Shown piece after piece: positions 1 through 5,895 of a stretch of 6,960 bases of DNA; the stretch's first letter is position 1, and each line of letters begins with the position of its first letter. The stretch is from contig CAZLGW010000088.1 of NCBI GenBank assembly GCA_964559125.1, forward strand, positions 1 to 6,960. Reading direction: 5' to 3'. The notes beneath the pieces were generated by a model. That model was not told the DNA's origin and made no database searches. It saw nothing but the letters and a program-made list of their open reading frames with translations. The position numbers and the translations under genes are program-made. This stretch comes from Ravibacter sp964559125 (lineage in GTDB: Bacteria; Bacteroidota; Bacteroidia; Cytophagales; Spirosomataceae).

Positions 1-56
1 CTCCACCACAATCCGCCCAGACATACGATCCCACAAACCCACACCAAATTCTTCAT
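1..56 (-). CDS. N-terminus of a secreted protein, possibly a PstS-like binding protein (cut by window edge)
   Basis: Only the first 18 codons are inside the window. They read MKNLVWVCGIVCLGGLWW: a lysine just after the start, then a hydrophobic stretch, which looks like the beginning of a Sec signal peptide or a membrane anchor. The ATG is at 56-54, only 3 bases after the stop codon of the small membrane protein gene, so translational coupling is likely. In many Bacteroidota the exbB-exbD-exbD-tonB cluster is followed by a PstS-family phosphate/anion-binding periplasmic protein; the position and the exported N-terminus fit that, but no diagnostic residue of the family is visible. The existence of the gene is fairly likely; the product name is inference from gene order only. 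Confidence 0.45.
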   Translation of the reverse strand, partial: MKNLVWVCGIVCLGGLWW

Positions 57-59
57 TCT

Positions 60-278
60 TCAGAAACTGTCTCTGTAAATCTTCCAGGCTCTTTGCGCTC
101 TGAATACGCCATAGGCAATAATAAGCGCAGCAAAGAGTATTCTCTCCCAGGAACCTGCCCTCAAAAAGCCAAATGAATAGGAGGAGGTCATCAAAAAGAC
201 ACCTCCTCCTATATAGATTACCGCCATAAAACAAGAGACTATCAGAGAAACTTGCTCCTGAACGGGCCTTTTTTTCAT
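60..278 (-). CDS. Small membrane protein with two helices, in the tonB operon
   Basis: A 72-residue protein that I cannot assign to a named family. It starts with a basic segment (MKKRPVQEQ), has a first hydrophobic helix at about residues 10-31, a short loop with aromatic residues, a second helix at about 44-60, and a basic C-terminus (YGVFRAQRAWKIYRDSF). The positive ends predict both termini in the cytoplasm with a short periplasmic hairpin. The ATG lies 1 base after the tonB stop codon and the stop lies 3 bases before the next ATG, so it is embedded in the operon and very probably translated. From memory, small proteins of this build sit between tonB and a pstS-like gene in other Bacteroidota. 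A role as an accessory to the ExbBD/TonB complex or to export of the next protein is possible but not shown. Confidence 0.75.
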   Translation of the reverse strand: MKKRPVQEQVSLIVSCFMAVIYIGGGVFLMTSSYSFGFLRAGSWERILFAALIIAYGVFRAQRAWKIYRDSF

Positions 279-279
279 A

Positions 280-1104
280 TTATTCCAACTGGAATGCCAC
301 AGGCAGCGTATACTTCACGCGGACAGCACGGCCGGACTGGCGTCCCGGCTTCCACTTAGGCATGCCCTTTACTACTCTCATCGCCTCTTCATCACAACCG
401 AAACCAACTCCTTTGACAACCTCCACGTCGGTAATACTACCATCGGTATTCACAACAAACTGAAGGAACACCCTTCCCTGGATATTTGCCCTGGAGGCAG
501 CGCCCGGATACTTGATGTTTTTCCGAAGGTAGGCATACATTTCGCTTTGCCCCCCCGGGAATTCCGGGTTCTGTTCTACCGCTGTAAATATCTTTTCCTC
601 TACCGGAGCGGCCTCGATCACCTCTCCTTTACCGGGAGCGGAGATCGCTTCGGGAGCGATGATCAGCTCCGTTGCGTTGGGGTCACCCTCCTGCGTCTCC
701 GAAGCGGCTACGGCAACCTCAAGCTTTTCAACTGTAGGAGGTGGCGATTCCTGCGGAACCTCCTCGTCCTTCTTCACCTCAGGAGGTAAGAATTTAACAG
801 TTTCTACCTTCGGCTGCTCTACAGGCGGCGGAGGAGGGGGTGGCGGCTCGTTGTCGTCTATGGGAGGCGGTGGTAAATCCATCAGGTTCATCTCTACCAT
901 TACCTCCTGCTTCTCCTCTTTAAGCCCAAGCTTGTCCAGCAATTTAGGCGCAAACATGGCAAGAAGAAAAATCGATGCCCCAATTATAGTAGCCTTGGTC
1001 ACTACGCCCCTATATTCCTTACGGAGGACATAGGCGCCGTATGCCTTATTGCGATTTGCAAACACTATGTCATCAAGTGTAACATCGCGGCTGATTTCTG
1101 ACAT
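280..1104 (-). CDS. tonB: Energy transducer TonB
   Basis: TonB carries the energy of the inner-membrane proton gradient, through the ExbB/ExbD channel, to TonB-dependent transporters in the outer membrane. The 274-residue protein shows the expected order: a cytoplasmic N-terminal block common in Bacteroidota TonB proteins (LDDIVFANRNKAYGAYVLRK, residues 10-29), one membrane helix at about 36-56, a proline-rich periplasmic linker (about 77-123, with eight consecutive prolines at 87-94), an acidic variable region, and a C-terminal TonB domain from about 183 to the end. That domain has the YPGAA, GRVFLQFVVNTDGSITDVEVVKG and CDEEAMRVVKGMPKWKPG blocks and ends in VKYTLPVAFQ. It follows the second exbD by 47 bases and is followed after 1 base by the small membrane gene. 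No sign of damage. The N-terminal block distinguishes it from short proteobacterial TonB. Confidence 0.95.
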   Translation of the reverse strand: MSEISRDVTLDDIVFANRNKAYGAYVLRKEYRGVVTKATIIGASIFLLAMFAPKLLDKLGLKEEKQEVMVEMNLMDLPPPPIDDNEPPPPPPPPVEQPKVETVKFLPPEVKKDEEVPQESPPPTVEKLEVAVAASETQEGDPNATELIIAPEAISAPGKGEVIEAAPVEEKIFTAVEQNPEFPGGQSEMYAYLRKNIKYPGAASRANIQGRVFLQFVVNTDGSITDVEVVKGVGFGCDEEAMRVVKGMPKWKPGRQSGRAVRVKYTLPVAFQLE

Positions 1105-1151
1105 GATTTCTACGTGTTAAAATTTATTATTTACACACTATCAACGAATGA

Positions 1152-1730
1152 CTAGGGAGCTATCTTATCCCCAAGCAGCTTTTGCTCGCTTTCGGTAAGA
1201 TTGTCCACCATCGCATATCGTTTGGTTTTAGTTATAGCCATCTCATCCAGCACATCTACGAGATTCTTGTACGTAGAGACCGGGGTCGGCTTAATAACTG
1301 CAACAAATGGCTCCGAGCCGTCTTCTTCGGGCGGATTACTAGAGTTTACTCTCTGCTTAGCCTTGAAGATAGCCTCCCTCAACTCAGTGCCGTAGCTTAC
1401 TTTCTGCAGCGCTTCAGGAGCCTTTTCATCATCGGCCGCAACCCCGTCCAACAGGTAGACGTCATTGAACTTTCCCATAAAGATGGTAAGTACCTTTGAC
1501 GCCTTCAACGGTTCCGTATCCTTACGGTTCTCGTCTTTTTCCTTATGCGGAACCGACAAGGTCATGGAGGTAGGTTTGCTCATAGTAGTCGCCAACATAA
1601 AGAAGGTGATCAACAGGAAGCCCAAATCAACCATCGGAGTCATATCGACCCGGGTGGACATTTTCTTGGCCCGGACCTTGCCGTCGCCTTTACCATGCCC
1701 ACCCCCACCGGAGGTGTCTATTTCTGCCAT
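1152..1730 (-). CDS. exbD: Biopolymer transporter ExbD (second copy)
   Basis: ExbD proteins sit in the pore of the ExbB pentamer and use proton flow to move TonB. This 192-residue copy has a glycine-rich cytoplasmic N-terminus (SGGGGHGKGDGK, residues 7-18), the motif RVDMTPMVDLGFLLITFFML, one membrane helix at about 36-53, and a periplasmic domain to the end. Asp35 in TPMVD matches by motif the essential membrane aspartate of E. coli ExbD (Asp25 in TPFID). The periplasmic part contains VAVIKPTPVSTYKNLVDVLDEM and KRYAMVDNLTESE, typical of the family. It lies 54 bases after the first exbD and 47 bases before tonB. The two copies differ clearly in sequence, so this is an old paralogue pair rather than a recent duplication. 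The ATG at 1730 is preceded by a weak purine run (AAGAGAAA). Confidence 0.93.
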   Translation of the reverse strand: MAEIDTSGGGGHGKGDGKVRAKKMSTRVDMTPMVDLGFLLITFFMLATTMSKPTSMTLSVPHKEKDENRKDTEPLKASKVLTIFMGKFNDVYLLDGVAADDEKAPEALQKVSYGTELREAIFKAKQRVNSSNPPEEDGSEPFVAVIKPTPVSTYKNLVDVLDEMAITKTKRYAMVDNLTESEQKLLGDKIAP

Positions 1731-1784
1731 TTTCTCTTACTTATATCAATAAACAGATTCCTAAATAATTTCTCAACCGTACTA

Positions 1785-2417
1785 CTACTCTTCAGGAGCC
1801 GCATCTACCCTAAAGCCGGCAGGAGGTTCTTCTGATGAAGTAATCAGGTTAAAGCGGTTGATGTTTTGAGACTGGAGGTTAGCCAGGACGTCCTTAAACA
1901 CCGGAAACTTAGCCGCATTGTCGCCTTTCAGCGCAATACGAAGCTTCGAGTTCGCCTTACGGGCAGCAAACACCCAATCGGCTAACTCGCTGACGCCGGT
2001 AGAATCTACCACGATACCTGGCTGTTCGACTTTCATCATCTGATCAGGAGGCATACTCAGCCAGCTTTTTAACTGGGCTACCGGAAAACCAAAGTTCGGC
2101 TGAATCGAAAACTTGTACTTTTCTTCATCAGTGAACGACAGCCCTTTGACAGACGCTATATTGTCCAGCATTGCTACTCTAGTAGGCATTGCATCCACTC
2201 CGAAAAACACCTTCCCTTCCGGATCAATACTAATGATCATGATGTCATCATCAGGGACTTTGATCTGGGAGATAGAGGACGGCGTAGTGATTTCCGCGGC
2301 ATCGTTGTTCTTGAATGTTGCTGTCATGATAAAGAAGGTCAGCAACAGAAACGCCACATCTGTCATCGCGGTCATATCAACATGCGGAGAAGACTTTTTA
2401 GGCCTTACCTTTCCCAT
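1785..2417 (-). CDS. exbD: Biopolymer transporter ExbD (first copy)
   Basis: A 210-residue ExbD, the first of two in the operon. It starts directly with a basic segment (MGKVRPKKSSPHVD), followed by DMTAMTDVAFLLLTFFIMTA, one membrane helix at about 20-36, and a periplasmic domain. Asp20 in TAMTD is in the place of the essential proton-path aspartate of ExbD. The C-terminal domain ends with the usual block in which a released strand precedes a helix and strand (LRIALKGDNAAKFPVFKDVLANLQSQNINRFNLITS in content, about residues 158-194). It is longer in its periplasmic part than the second copy, with an extra segment around 100-140 rich in Met and Pro. Two different ExbD chains next to one ExbB suggest a mixed ExbD dimer in the channel; that is inference. 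It is 45 bases downstream of exbB. Confidence 0.93.
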   Translation of the reverse strand: MGKVRPKKSSPHVDMTAMTDVAFLLLTFFIMTATFKNNDAAEITTPSSISQIKVPDDDIMIISIDPEGKVFFGVDAMPTRVAMLDNIASVKGLSFTDEEKYKFSIQPNFGFPVAQLKSWLSMPPDQMMKVEQPGIVVDSTGVSELADWVFAARKANSKLRIALKGDNAAKFPVFKDVLANLQSQNINRFNLITSSEEPPAGFRVDAAPEE

Positions 2418-2462
2418 AATCTATATGGTTTACAATTAAAATATATGACTCTCCTTACGCTA

Positions 2463-3296
2463 TTATGAGTGATGGGTCGCAAAGCTCTGCTGCAGGCTAA
2501 GACCGATCTCATCGATAGTATAGGTAAGGTCATCCACACGGCTGTTGAGATAAGCGTAGAATATGGTAGCCAAAGCAGCGGCACCGATACCCAGCGCTGT
2601 GTTGATTAGGGCTTCAGAGATACCCGTTGCAAGTGCGGCGGAGTCAGGCTGGCCTGATGTACCCAACGCTGCGAACGCACGGATCATACCCAATACCGTT
2701 CCCAAAAGCGCGAGAAGTGTGGAAGCCGATGCCAGTGTCGCAATAATCGTGAGGTTTTTCTGTAGCATCGGAAGCTCAAGTGTAGTCGCTTCTTCCACTT
2801 CTTTCTGAAGGGCTGCCAGTTTCTGCTCTTTATTCAGTGTAGAATCATCGGCCAATTGCTTGTATTTAAGCAAGCCGGTACGGATCACATTTCCAACAGA
2901 ACCTTTTTGCTTATCGCATTCTTTGATCGCCTCGTCTATCTGACCTTTGTCAAGCAAAGATCGGATCTTACGTACAAAAGCGTCCGGACTACCTTTCCCG
3001 CTAGCTTTCGATAACGTGAAAAGACGCTCAATAGAAAAAACGATCACCGTAAGCAAACAGGTGATCAAAATAGGTACCACCGGTCCTCCATGGTATACCA
3101 TCCCGTAGTAATTCCCCGGGAGAGGCTGCTTTGTATTATCCCCGCCTTCAAAGTTCTCAGGAGCACCCAAGACAAACAGGTAGAAACAAACTGCAATAAT
3201 AAATAAAATAGGTATTACCCAAGCTGGATTCAAACCACCTGAACCCTTACTTTCAGCAGGCTTAGCCTGCGCTGGAGAAGTCGCTTTTGTCGCCAT
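2463..3296 (-). CDS. exbB: MotA/TolQ/ExbB family proton channel protein ExbB
   Basis: ExbB forms the pentameric inner-membrane channel that surrounds ExbD and powers TonB. The 277-residue protein has an Ala/Lys/Ser-rich start, then four predicted helices: about 26-44, 72-91, 184-208 and 226-250. The first is additional to the three of E. coli ExbB and is common in Bacteroidota. The cytoplasmic region between helices two and three (about 92-183) contains FVRKIRSLLDKGQIDEAIKECDKQKG and the pre-channel segment LELPMLQKNL. The core motifs LLALLGTVLGMIRAFAALG and ATGISEALINTALGIGAAAL are intact; Thr200 and Thr233 fit the channel threonines known in E. coli ExbB (Thr148 and Thr181). It is the first gene of the operon, preceded by a long AT-rich region. 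There is no Shine-Dalgarno sequence before the ATG at 3296. Confidence 0.95.
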   Translation of the reverse strand: MATKATSPAQAKPAESKGSGGLNPAWVIPILFIIAVCFYLFVLGAPENFEGGDNTKQPLPGNYYGMVYHGGPVVPILITCLLTVIVFSIERLFTLSKASGKGSPDAFVRKIRSLLDKGQIDEAIKECDKQKGSVGNVIRTGLLKYKQLADDSTLNKEQKLAALQKEVEEATTLELPMLQKNLTIIATLASASTLLALLGTVLGMIRAFAALGTSGQPDSAALATGISEALINTALGIGAAALATIFYAYLNSRVDDLTYTIDEIGLSLQQSFATHHS

Positions 3297-3344
3297 TACT
3301 TACAAATTGATTAAATTTAATTAGAGTTTTGTTTGCAAAAAATA

Positions 3345-3375
3345 CAAAAATTTGTGTTAGCTGATAAAAATAAAA
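3345..3375 (-). promoter_or_regulatory. Possible Bacteroidota-type promoter for the exbB operon
   Basis: On the minus strand AATTTTTG (3352-3345) matches TAnnTTTG at all but one fixed position, and TTTT (3375-3372) stands 19 bases upstream in the place of the -33 TTTG. This would start transcription around 3340, about 45 bases before the exbB ATG. The region is very AT-rich, so such matches arise easily by chance; the call is weak. Confidence 0.25.
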
Positions 3376-3393
3376 TTTTCTTTTGGTTAGCGA

Positions 3394-3405
3394 GGTCAAT
3401 TGACC
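3394..3405. promoter_or_regulatory. Perfect 12-bp palindrome upstream of exbB, possible operator
   Basis: GGTCAATTGACC is a perfect palindrome, about 98 bases upstream of the exbB start and just upstream of the candidate promoter. Short outer arms TTTTGG (3381-3386) and CCAAAA (3406-3411) are also complementary, although one side has 7 extra bases. It stands out as the most GC-containing and symmetric element of an otherwise AT-rich spacer. A dimeric regulator site is plausible; it does not resemble a Fur box. Function is unproven. Confidence 0.35.
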
Positions 3406-3815
3406 CCAAAAGTATGGTTTTTAAGGTTAATAAAAAGTAACATTTAGGTTATATTATTAAAAATAGTAAAAAATCCTACTTGGATCTTATTCCATAAGGT
3501 GTCAAAAGAACGGTTTTTCAAGAAAAAAAATAAACATAGCCTCTACAAATCAATCTATTGGTAAAAAAGCCTCAACTCGCCTCCTTTTTTTGACCCTAAA
3601 AAAAATCCAAATCCAAGCTGTAAAAAGCCTTAAAATCCGGTGAAATATAGCAGGTTGAAACCGCAAAATCAAATTTTCAATCTCATCCTGCCACCTGAAC
3701 AGCTCTAAAAAATCCTCCTTCGGGCCGGTTCGGAATAGCAAAAGTCAGGCACTCTCTTTTCTTACTCATTACGCTATTGCACTCCGGTATAAAAACAGCC
3801 CTCTGCATCTGCCTT

Positions 3816-4916
3816 TCAAAAGAACTCGAAACAACTCGGACCTGCAATCTTCCCCGAAGTGGCTTTGTAGGCCAGCGTTCCCGTCGCCGGATCCACGGTC
3901 AGTAGGGTCAGATCGTTCGTTTTCTGGTTGCCTACCACCAAAAACTCCCCGGACGGGTCAAGATTAAAATCCCTGGGGTTTGCAATTTTCTCCCGAACCT
4001 CGTTCACCTTCGTCAGCGTACCGTCGTCTCCTATCCGGAAACCGTGAATTGCGTCGTAACCGCGGTTAGAGACGTAAAGGAACTTCCCGTTCGGATGAAG
4101 CCTTATAGCTGCGCTGGTATTACCGGGCTCCTGATAATCGGCCGGAAGGGTAGGGTAGGTACCGAACTCTGTCAAAGAACCGTCGTCTGCTATGGATGCC
4201 GCTGTCACAGTAGCATCCAGCTCGTTGATAAGATACAGCCATTTACCACCGGGATGGACTGCAAGATGCCTCGGACCGGCTCCGGGCTTTACAGAAAAAA
4301 ACGGCTGCGCAGAATTGGGCTCGGTTTTTTTCCCCGGGGCATCTATAACATAATTCATCACTCTATCAGTTCCAAGGTCAGCCACATATACATATTTCCC
4401 GTTGGGAGAAACGACCGCGCAATGTGCGTGAGGCGACTTCTGACGGGCCTCGTTTGGGCCGCTTCCTTCGTATTTCTCATTATAAACGGCAGGAGTAAGC
4501 CGGAACCCTTCTTCTACCCCATAGGCAGAAAAACTGCCGTCTCTATAATTGGCCAGAAAAGCCATTTCTCCCGAAGGGTGTACCGACACGTAACAGGGGT
4601 TCACACCTTCGGCCGGCTGGGAGTTAATGAATGTGAGTTGACCGTCGGCAAAACCGTAGCTGCTGATCATACTATCACGCGTCACTACAAAGAGCGCTTT
4701 CTTATCGGGCGAAAAAGCAATATAACCCGGTGACGGAGCGGTCGGTGTAAATCCTTTAATCGAAATTTCCCCTGTCTCCGGGCTCAGAACGGCGAAATGG
4801 ATTCCCGAGGAATCCGACCCATCGGTGCTGCCTATCATAAACCTGATGGTACGCTCCTGGGGAGCAGCACACGACGATAACAAACCGAGTCCCATCAATA
4901 TCAAAGCATATTTCAT
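3816..4916 (-). CDS. Lipoprotein of the lactonase / seven-bladed beta-propeller family (YbhE/Pgl-like)
   Basis: A 366-residue member of the family that includes 6-phosphogluconolactonase YbhE. I start it at the ATG at 4916 rather than the in-frame ATG at 4958, because this gives a clean lipoprotein signal: MKYALILMGLGLLSSCAAP, lipobox LSSC with Cys16. The rest is a repeated propeller. Conserved blocks are SPHAHCAVVSPNGKYVYVAD-LGTDR (161-185), GAGPRHLAVHPGGKWLYLIN-EL (212-233), IRLHPNGKFLYVSNRGYDAI (271-290) and NPRDFNLDPSGEFLVVGNQ (313-331), including the family's His163, His165, Arg216 and Arg285 positions. The family length is about 340-380, so it is complete. Cytoplasmic relatives hydrolyse 6-phosphogluconolactone; an exported, lipid-anchored form would more likely act on other lactones or sugar-derived substrates in the periplasm or at the surface. 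No catabolic partner gene is adjacent. The family is certain; the substrate is unknown. Confidence 0.88.
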   Translation of the reverse strand: MKYALILMGLGLLSSCAAPQERTIRFMIGSTDGSDSSGIHFAVLSPETGEISIKGFTPTAPSPGYIAFSPDKKALFVVTRDSMISSYGFADGQLTFINSQPAEGVNPCYVSVHPSGEMAFLANYRDGSFSAYGVEEGFRLTPAVYNEKYEGSGPNEARQKSPHAHCAVVSPNGKYVYVADLGTDRVMNYVIDAPGKKTEPNSAQPFFSVKPGAGPRHLAVHPGGKWLYLINELDATVTAASIADDGSLTEFGTYPTLPADYQEPGNTSAAIRLHPNGKFLYVSNRGYDAIHGFRIGDDGTLTKVNEVREKIANPRDFNLDPSGEFLVVGNQKTNDLTLLTVDPATGTLAYKATSGKIAGPSCFEFF

Positions 4917-5028
4917 ATCTATATAATGTAAAAGGCTATCAGCTGACAACAATTTCATGCTTATAAAGCGGTTTTACTGCTGCTATATACCCATCCGCGA
5001 TATATAAACCTGTATACTTACCCGATAC

Positions 5029-5059
5029 TAAATATATCCGGCATTGGGTGGCATCGAAA
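5029..5059 (-). promoter_or_regulatory. Possible promoter for the lactonase gene
   Basis: On the minus strand TATATTTA (5036-5029) matches TAnnTTTG except for its last base, and TTTC (5059-5056) stands 19 bases upstream, one base away from the -33 TTTG. Transcription would start near 5023, giving a leader of roughly 105 bases. It is back to back with the tRNA promoter, with only about 15 bases between the two -33 boxes. The spacing is right but both boxes carry a mismatch. Confidence 0.35.
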
Positions 5060-5074
5060 AAAACTTTCTGAAGT

Positions 5075-5105
5075 TTTGATATACCCCGGCAAAATAGCAT
5101 ATTTG
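5075..5105 (+). promoter_or_regulatory. Bacteroidota-type promoter of tRNA-Ala
   Basis: TTTG (5075-5078) and CATATTTG (5098-5105) are separated by 19 bases. They match the Bacteroidota primary-sigma consensus TTTG / TAnnTTTG with a single mismatch (C for T in the first position of the -7 box). The -7 box ends 9 bases before the mature tRNA, so transcription should begin only a few bases upstream of position 5115, as expected for a tRNA with a short 5' leader. Confidence 0.65.
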
Positions 5106-5114
5106 CAGCCCAAT

Positions 5115-5191
5115 GGGGGATTAGCTCAGTTGGCTAGAGCGCTACAATGGCATTGTAGAGGCCATCGGTTCGAATCCGATATTCTCCACCA
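5115..5191 (+). tRNA. tRNA-Ala, anticodon GGC
   Basis: A complete 77-base cloverleaf with the 3' CCA encoded. Acceptor stem 5115-5121 pairs with 5181-5187, D stem 5124-5127 with 5137-5140, anticodon stem 5142-5146 with 5154-5158, and T stem 5164-5168 with 5176-5180 around the loop TTCGAAT. The anticodon GGC is at 5149-5151 and reads the alanine codons GCC and GCU. The third acceptor pair is G-U, the known identity element recognised by alanyl-tRNA synthetase, with A as discriminator base, which independently confirms the alanine assignment. It is a single-gene unit, with its own promoter in front and a terminator directly behind. Confidence 0.97.
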
Positions 5192-5223
5192 AACCGCATT
5201 TCTGCTACAGGAATGCGGTTTTT
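5191..5223 (+). terminator. Rho-independent terminator of tRNA-Ala
   Basis: AAACCGCATT (5191-5200) pairs perfectly with AATGCGGTTT (5212-5221), and the pairing continues inward through TCTG/CAGG (one G-T pair) to a three-base loop CTA, giving a 14-bp stem. A run of five T (5219-5223) followed by ATAA closes it. The stem begins with the final A of the tRNA CCA end, so there is no spacer between mature tRNA and terminator. Confidence 0.88.
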
Positions 5224-5283
5224 ATAACCCTGTCGATCGCTTCTCCGTACTTCGCAGTCAACTCCACCTCATCCCCGGACCTA

Positions 5284-5865
5284 ATGCGCAACTACCAGTC
5301 ATGTACAGATGAAGAGTTGTTCGATCTGCTCCCGGCAGACGATGAGAAATCCTTTGAAACCATTTACAACCGCTATTGGGCGCAGCTGTTCAGTAATGCT
5401 TTTAAAAGAATTAAGAACGCTGAATCTGCCAGCGAAATTGTCCAGGATGTTTTTACCGAACTATGGATCCACAGGCACGAACGGAAAATTCATTCTTCTC
5501 CCGCAGCCTACCTTCACACAGCAGTACGCTACCGGACGCTGAACCAGATTGAGAAAGAAAGCGTCAGAGCCCGCTACCGGGCTCAAACCGAGCCGGAAAG
5601 TACCGGCAGCAGAAATACTACTGAAGAAACTATATTTCTCCGGGAACTTACAGGACGCCTCGATAAGCTTATTTCTGCTCTCCCTCCGCAGTGCCGCAAG
5701 GTGTTCATATTAAGTCGCTATGAATACAAAAACCACCGGGAAATAGCCGGGGAACTGAACATTTCGGAAAAGACTGTCGAAAATCATATCAACAGGGCGC
5801 TTCAAACTCTGCGAACACACCTGGGAGATCTGATCTCTTTTATATGGATTATGCTGCTGCGCTGA
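5284..5865 (+). CDS. ECF-type RNA polymerase sigma-70 factor (FecI-like, Bacteroidota family)
   Basis: A 193-residue sigma factor that directs RNA polymerase to the promoters of a target operon when its anti-sigma partner allows it. The start MRNYQSCTDEELFDLL is typical of Bacteroidota ECF factors, which supports the ATG at 5284 although no Shine-Dalgarno sequence is present. Sigma region 2 covers about residues 23-92 (FETIYNRYWAQL, then ESASEIVQDVFTELW for core binding and -10 recognition). A variable linker follows, then region 4 at about 126-180 (LPPQCRKVFILSRYEYKN, helix-turn-helix REIAGELNISEKTVENHINR for the -35 element). Both domains are complete and the length is normal. It lies 60 bases after the tRNA terminator with no strong promoter visible there, and precedes a fecR-like gene in the same direction, as in FecI-FecR and SusC/SusD regulatory loci. 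Confidence 0.93.
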   Translation: MRNYQSCTDEELFDLLPADDEKSFETIYNRYWAQLFSNAFKRIKNAESASEIVQDVFTELWIHRHERKIHSSPAAYLHTAVRYRTLNQIEKESVRARYRAQTEPESTGSRNTTEETIFLRELTGRLDKLISALPPQCRKVFILSRYEYKNHREIAGELNISEKTVENHINRALQTLRTHLGDLISFIWIMLLR

Positions 5866-5895
5866 TCCGGCACTCCGGGAACTGCCTGAAAATCA

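Larger units (their letters stand above)
3297..3815. other. AT-rich intergenic region of 519 bases without a convincing gene
   Basis: This is the spacer between exbB and the lactonase gene, both read leftwards. It is clearly richer in A and T than the flanking genes, especially 3297-3620. It holds the upstream region of exbB, including the 12-bp palindrome at 3394-3405. A minus-strand open frame of 63 codons (3550-3741) has no recognisable motif and an unusual mix of aromatic and basic residues, and I regard it as chance. I see no tRNA, no clear rho-independent terminator for the lactonase gene and no repeat array. A small RNA or a long leader cannot be excluded. Confidence 0.6.

Noticed and set aside
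820..875. GGC/GGA-rich low-complexity tract resembling a microsatellite
   Set aside because: It encodes the polyproline linker of TonB and is explained by codon content, not by an independent repeat.
547..1033. Plus-strand frames opposite tonB, one with long Gly and Ser runs
   Set aside because: The Gly run is the complement of the proline-rich linker of TonB; the TonB frame carries all the family motifs.
3550..3741. Minus-strand open frame of 63 codons in the exbB upstream spacer
   Set aside because: No recognisable motif, no ribosome-binding context and an odd composition of Phe, Trp and Arg. It sits in AT-rich, apparently non-coding DNA; kept only as part of the spacer description.
3781..3815. 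Possible terminator after the lactonase gene (minus strand, CAGAGGGCTG followed by T5)
   Set aside because: The stem is only about 3 bp, too weak to call.
4044..4733. Plus-strand open frame of 229 codons
   Set aside because: It lies entirely antisense to the lactonase gene, whose protein has clear family motifs. Its own translation is rich in Arg, Cys and Gly, shows no domain and has no promoter-like context.
4917..4958. Longer form of the lactonase starting at the ATG at 4958
   Set aside because: It would add 14 residues in front of a clean lipoprotein signal peptide and hide it; the start at 4916 places the lipobox cysteine at residue 16 as expected.
5076..5312. Plus-strand open frame of 78 codons across the tRNA gene
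   Set aside because: It runs through the complete tRNA and its terminator, so the translation is a by-product of structural RNA sequence.
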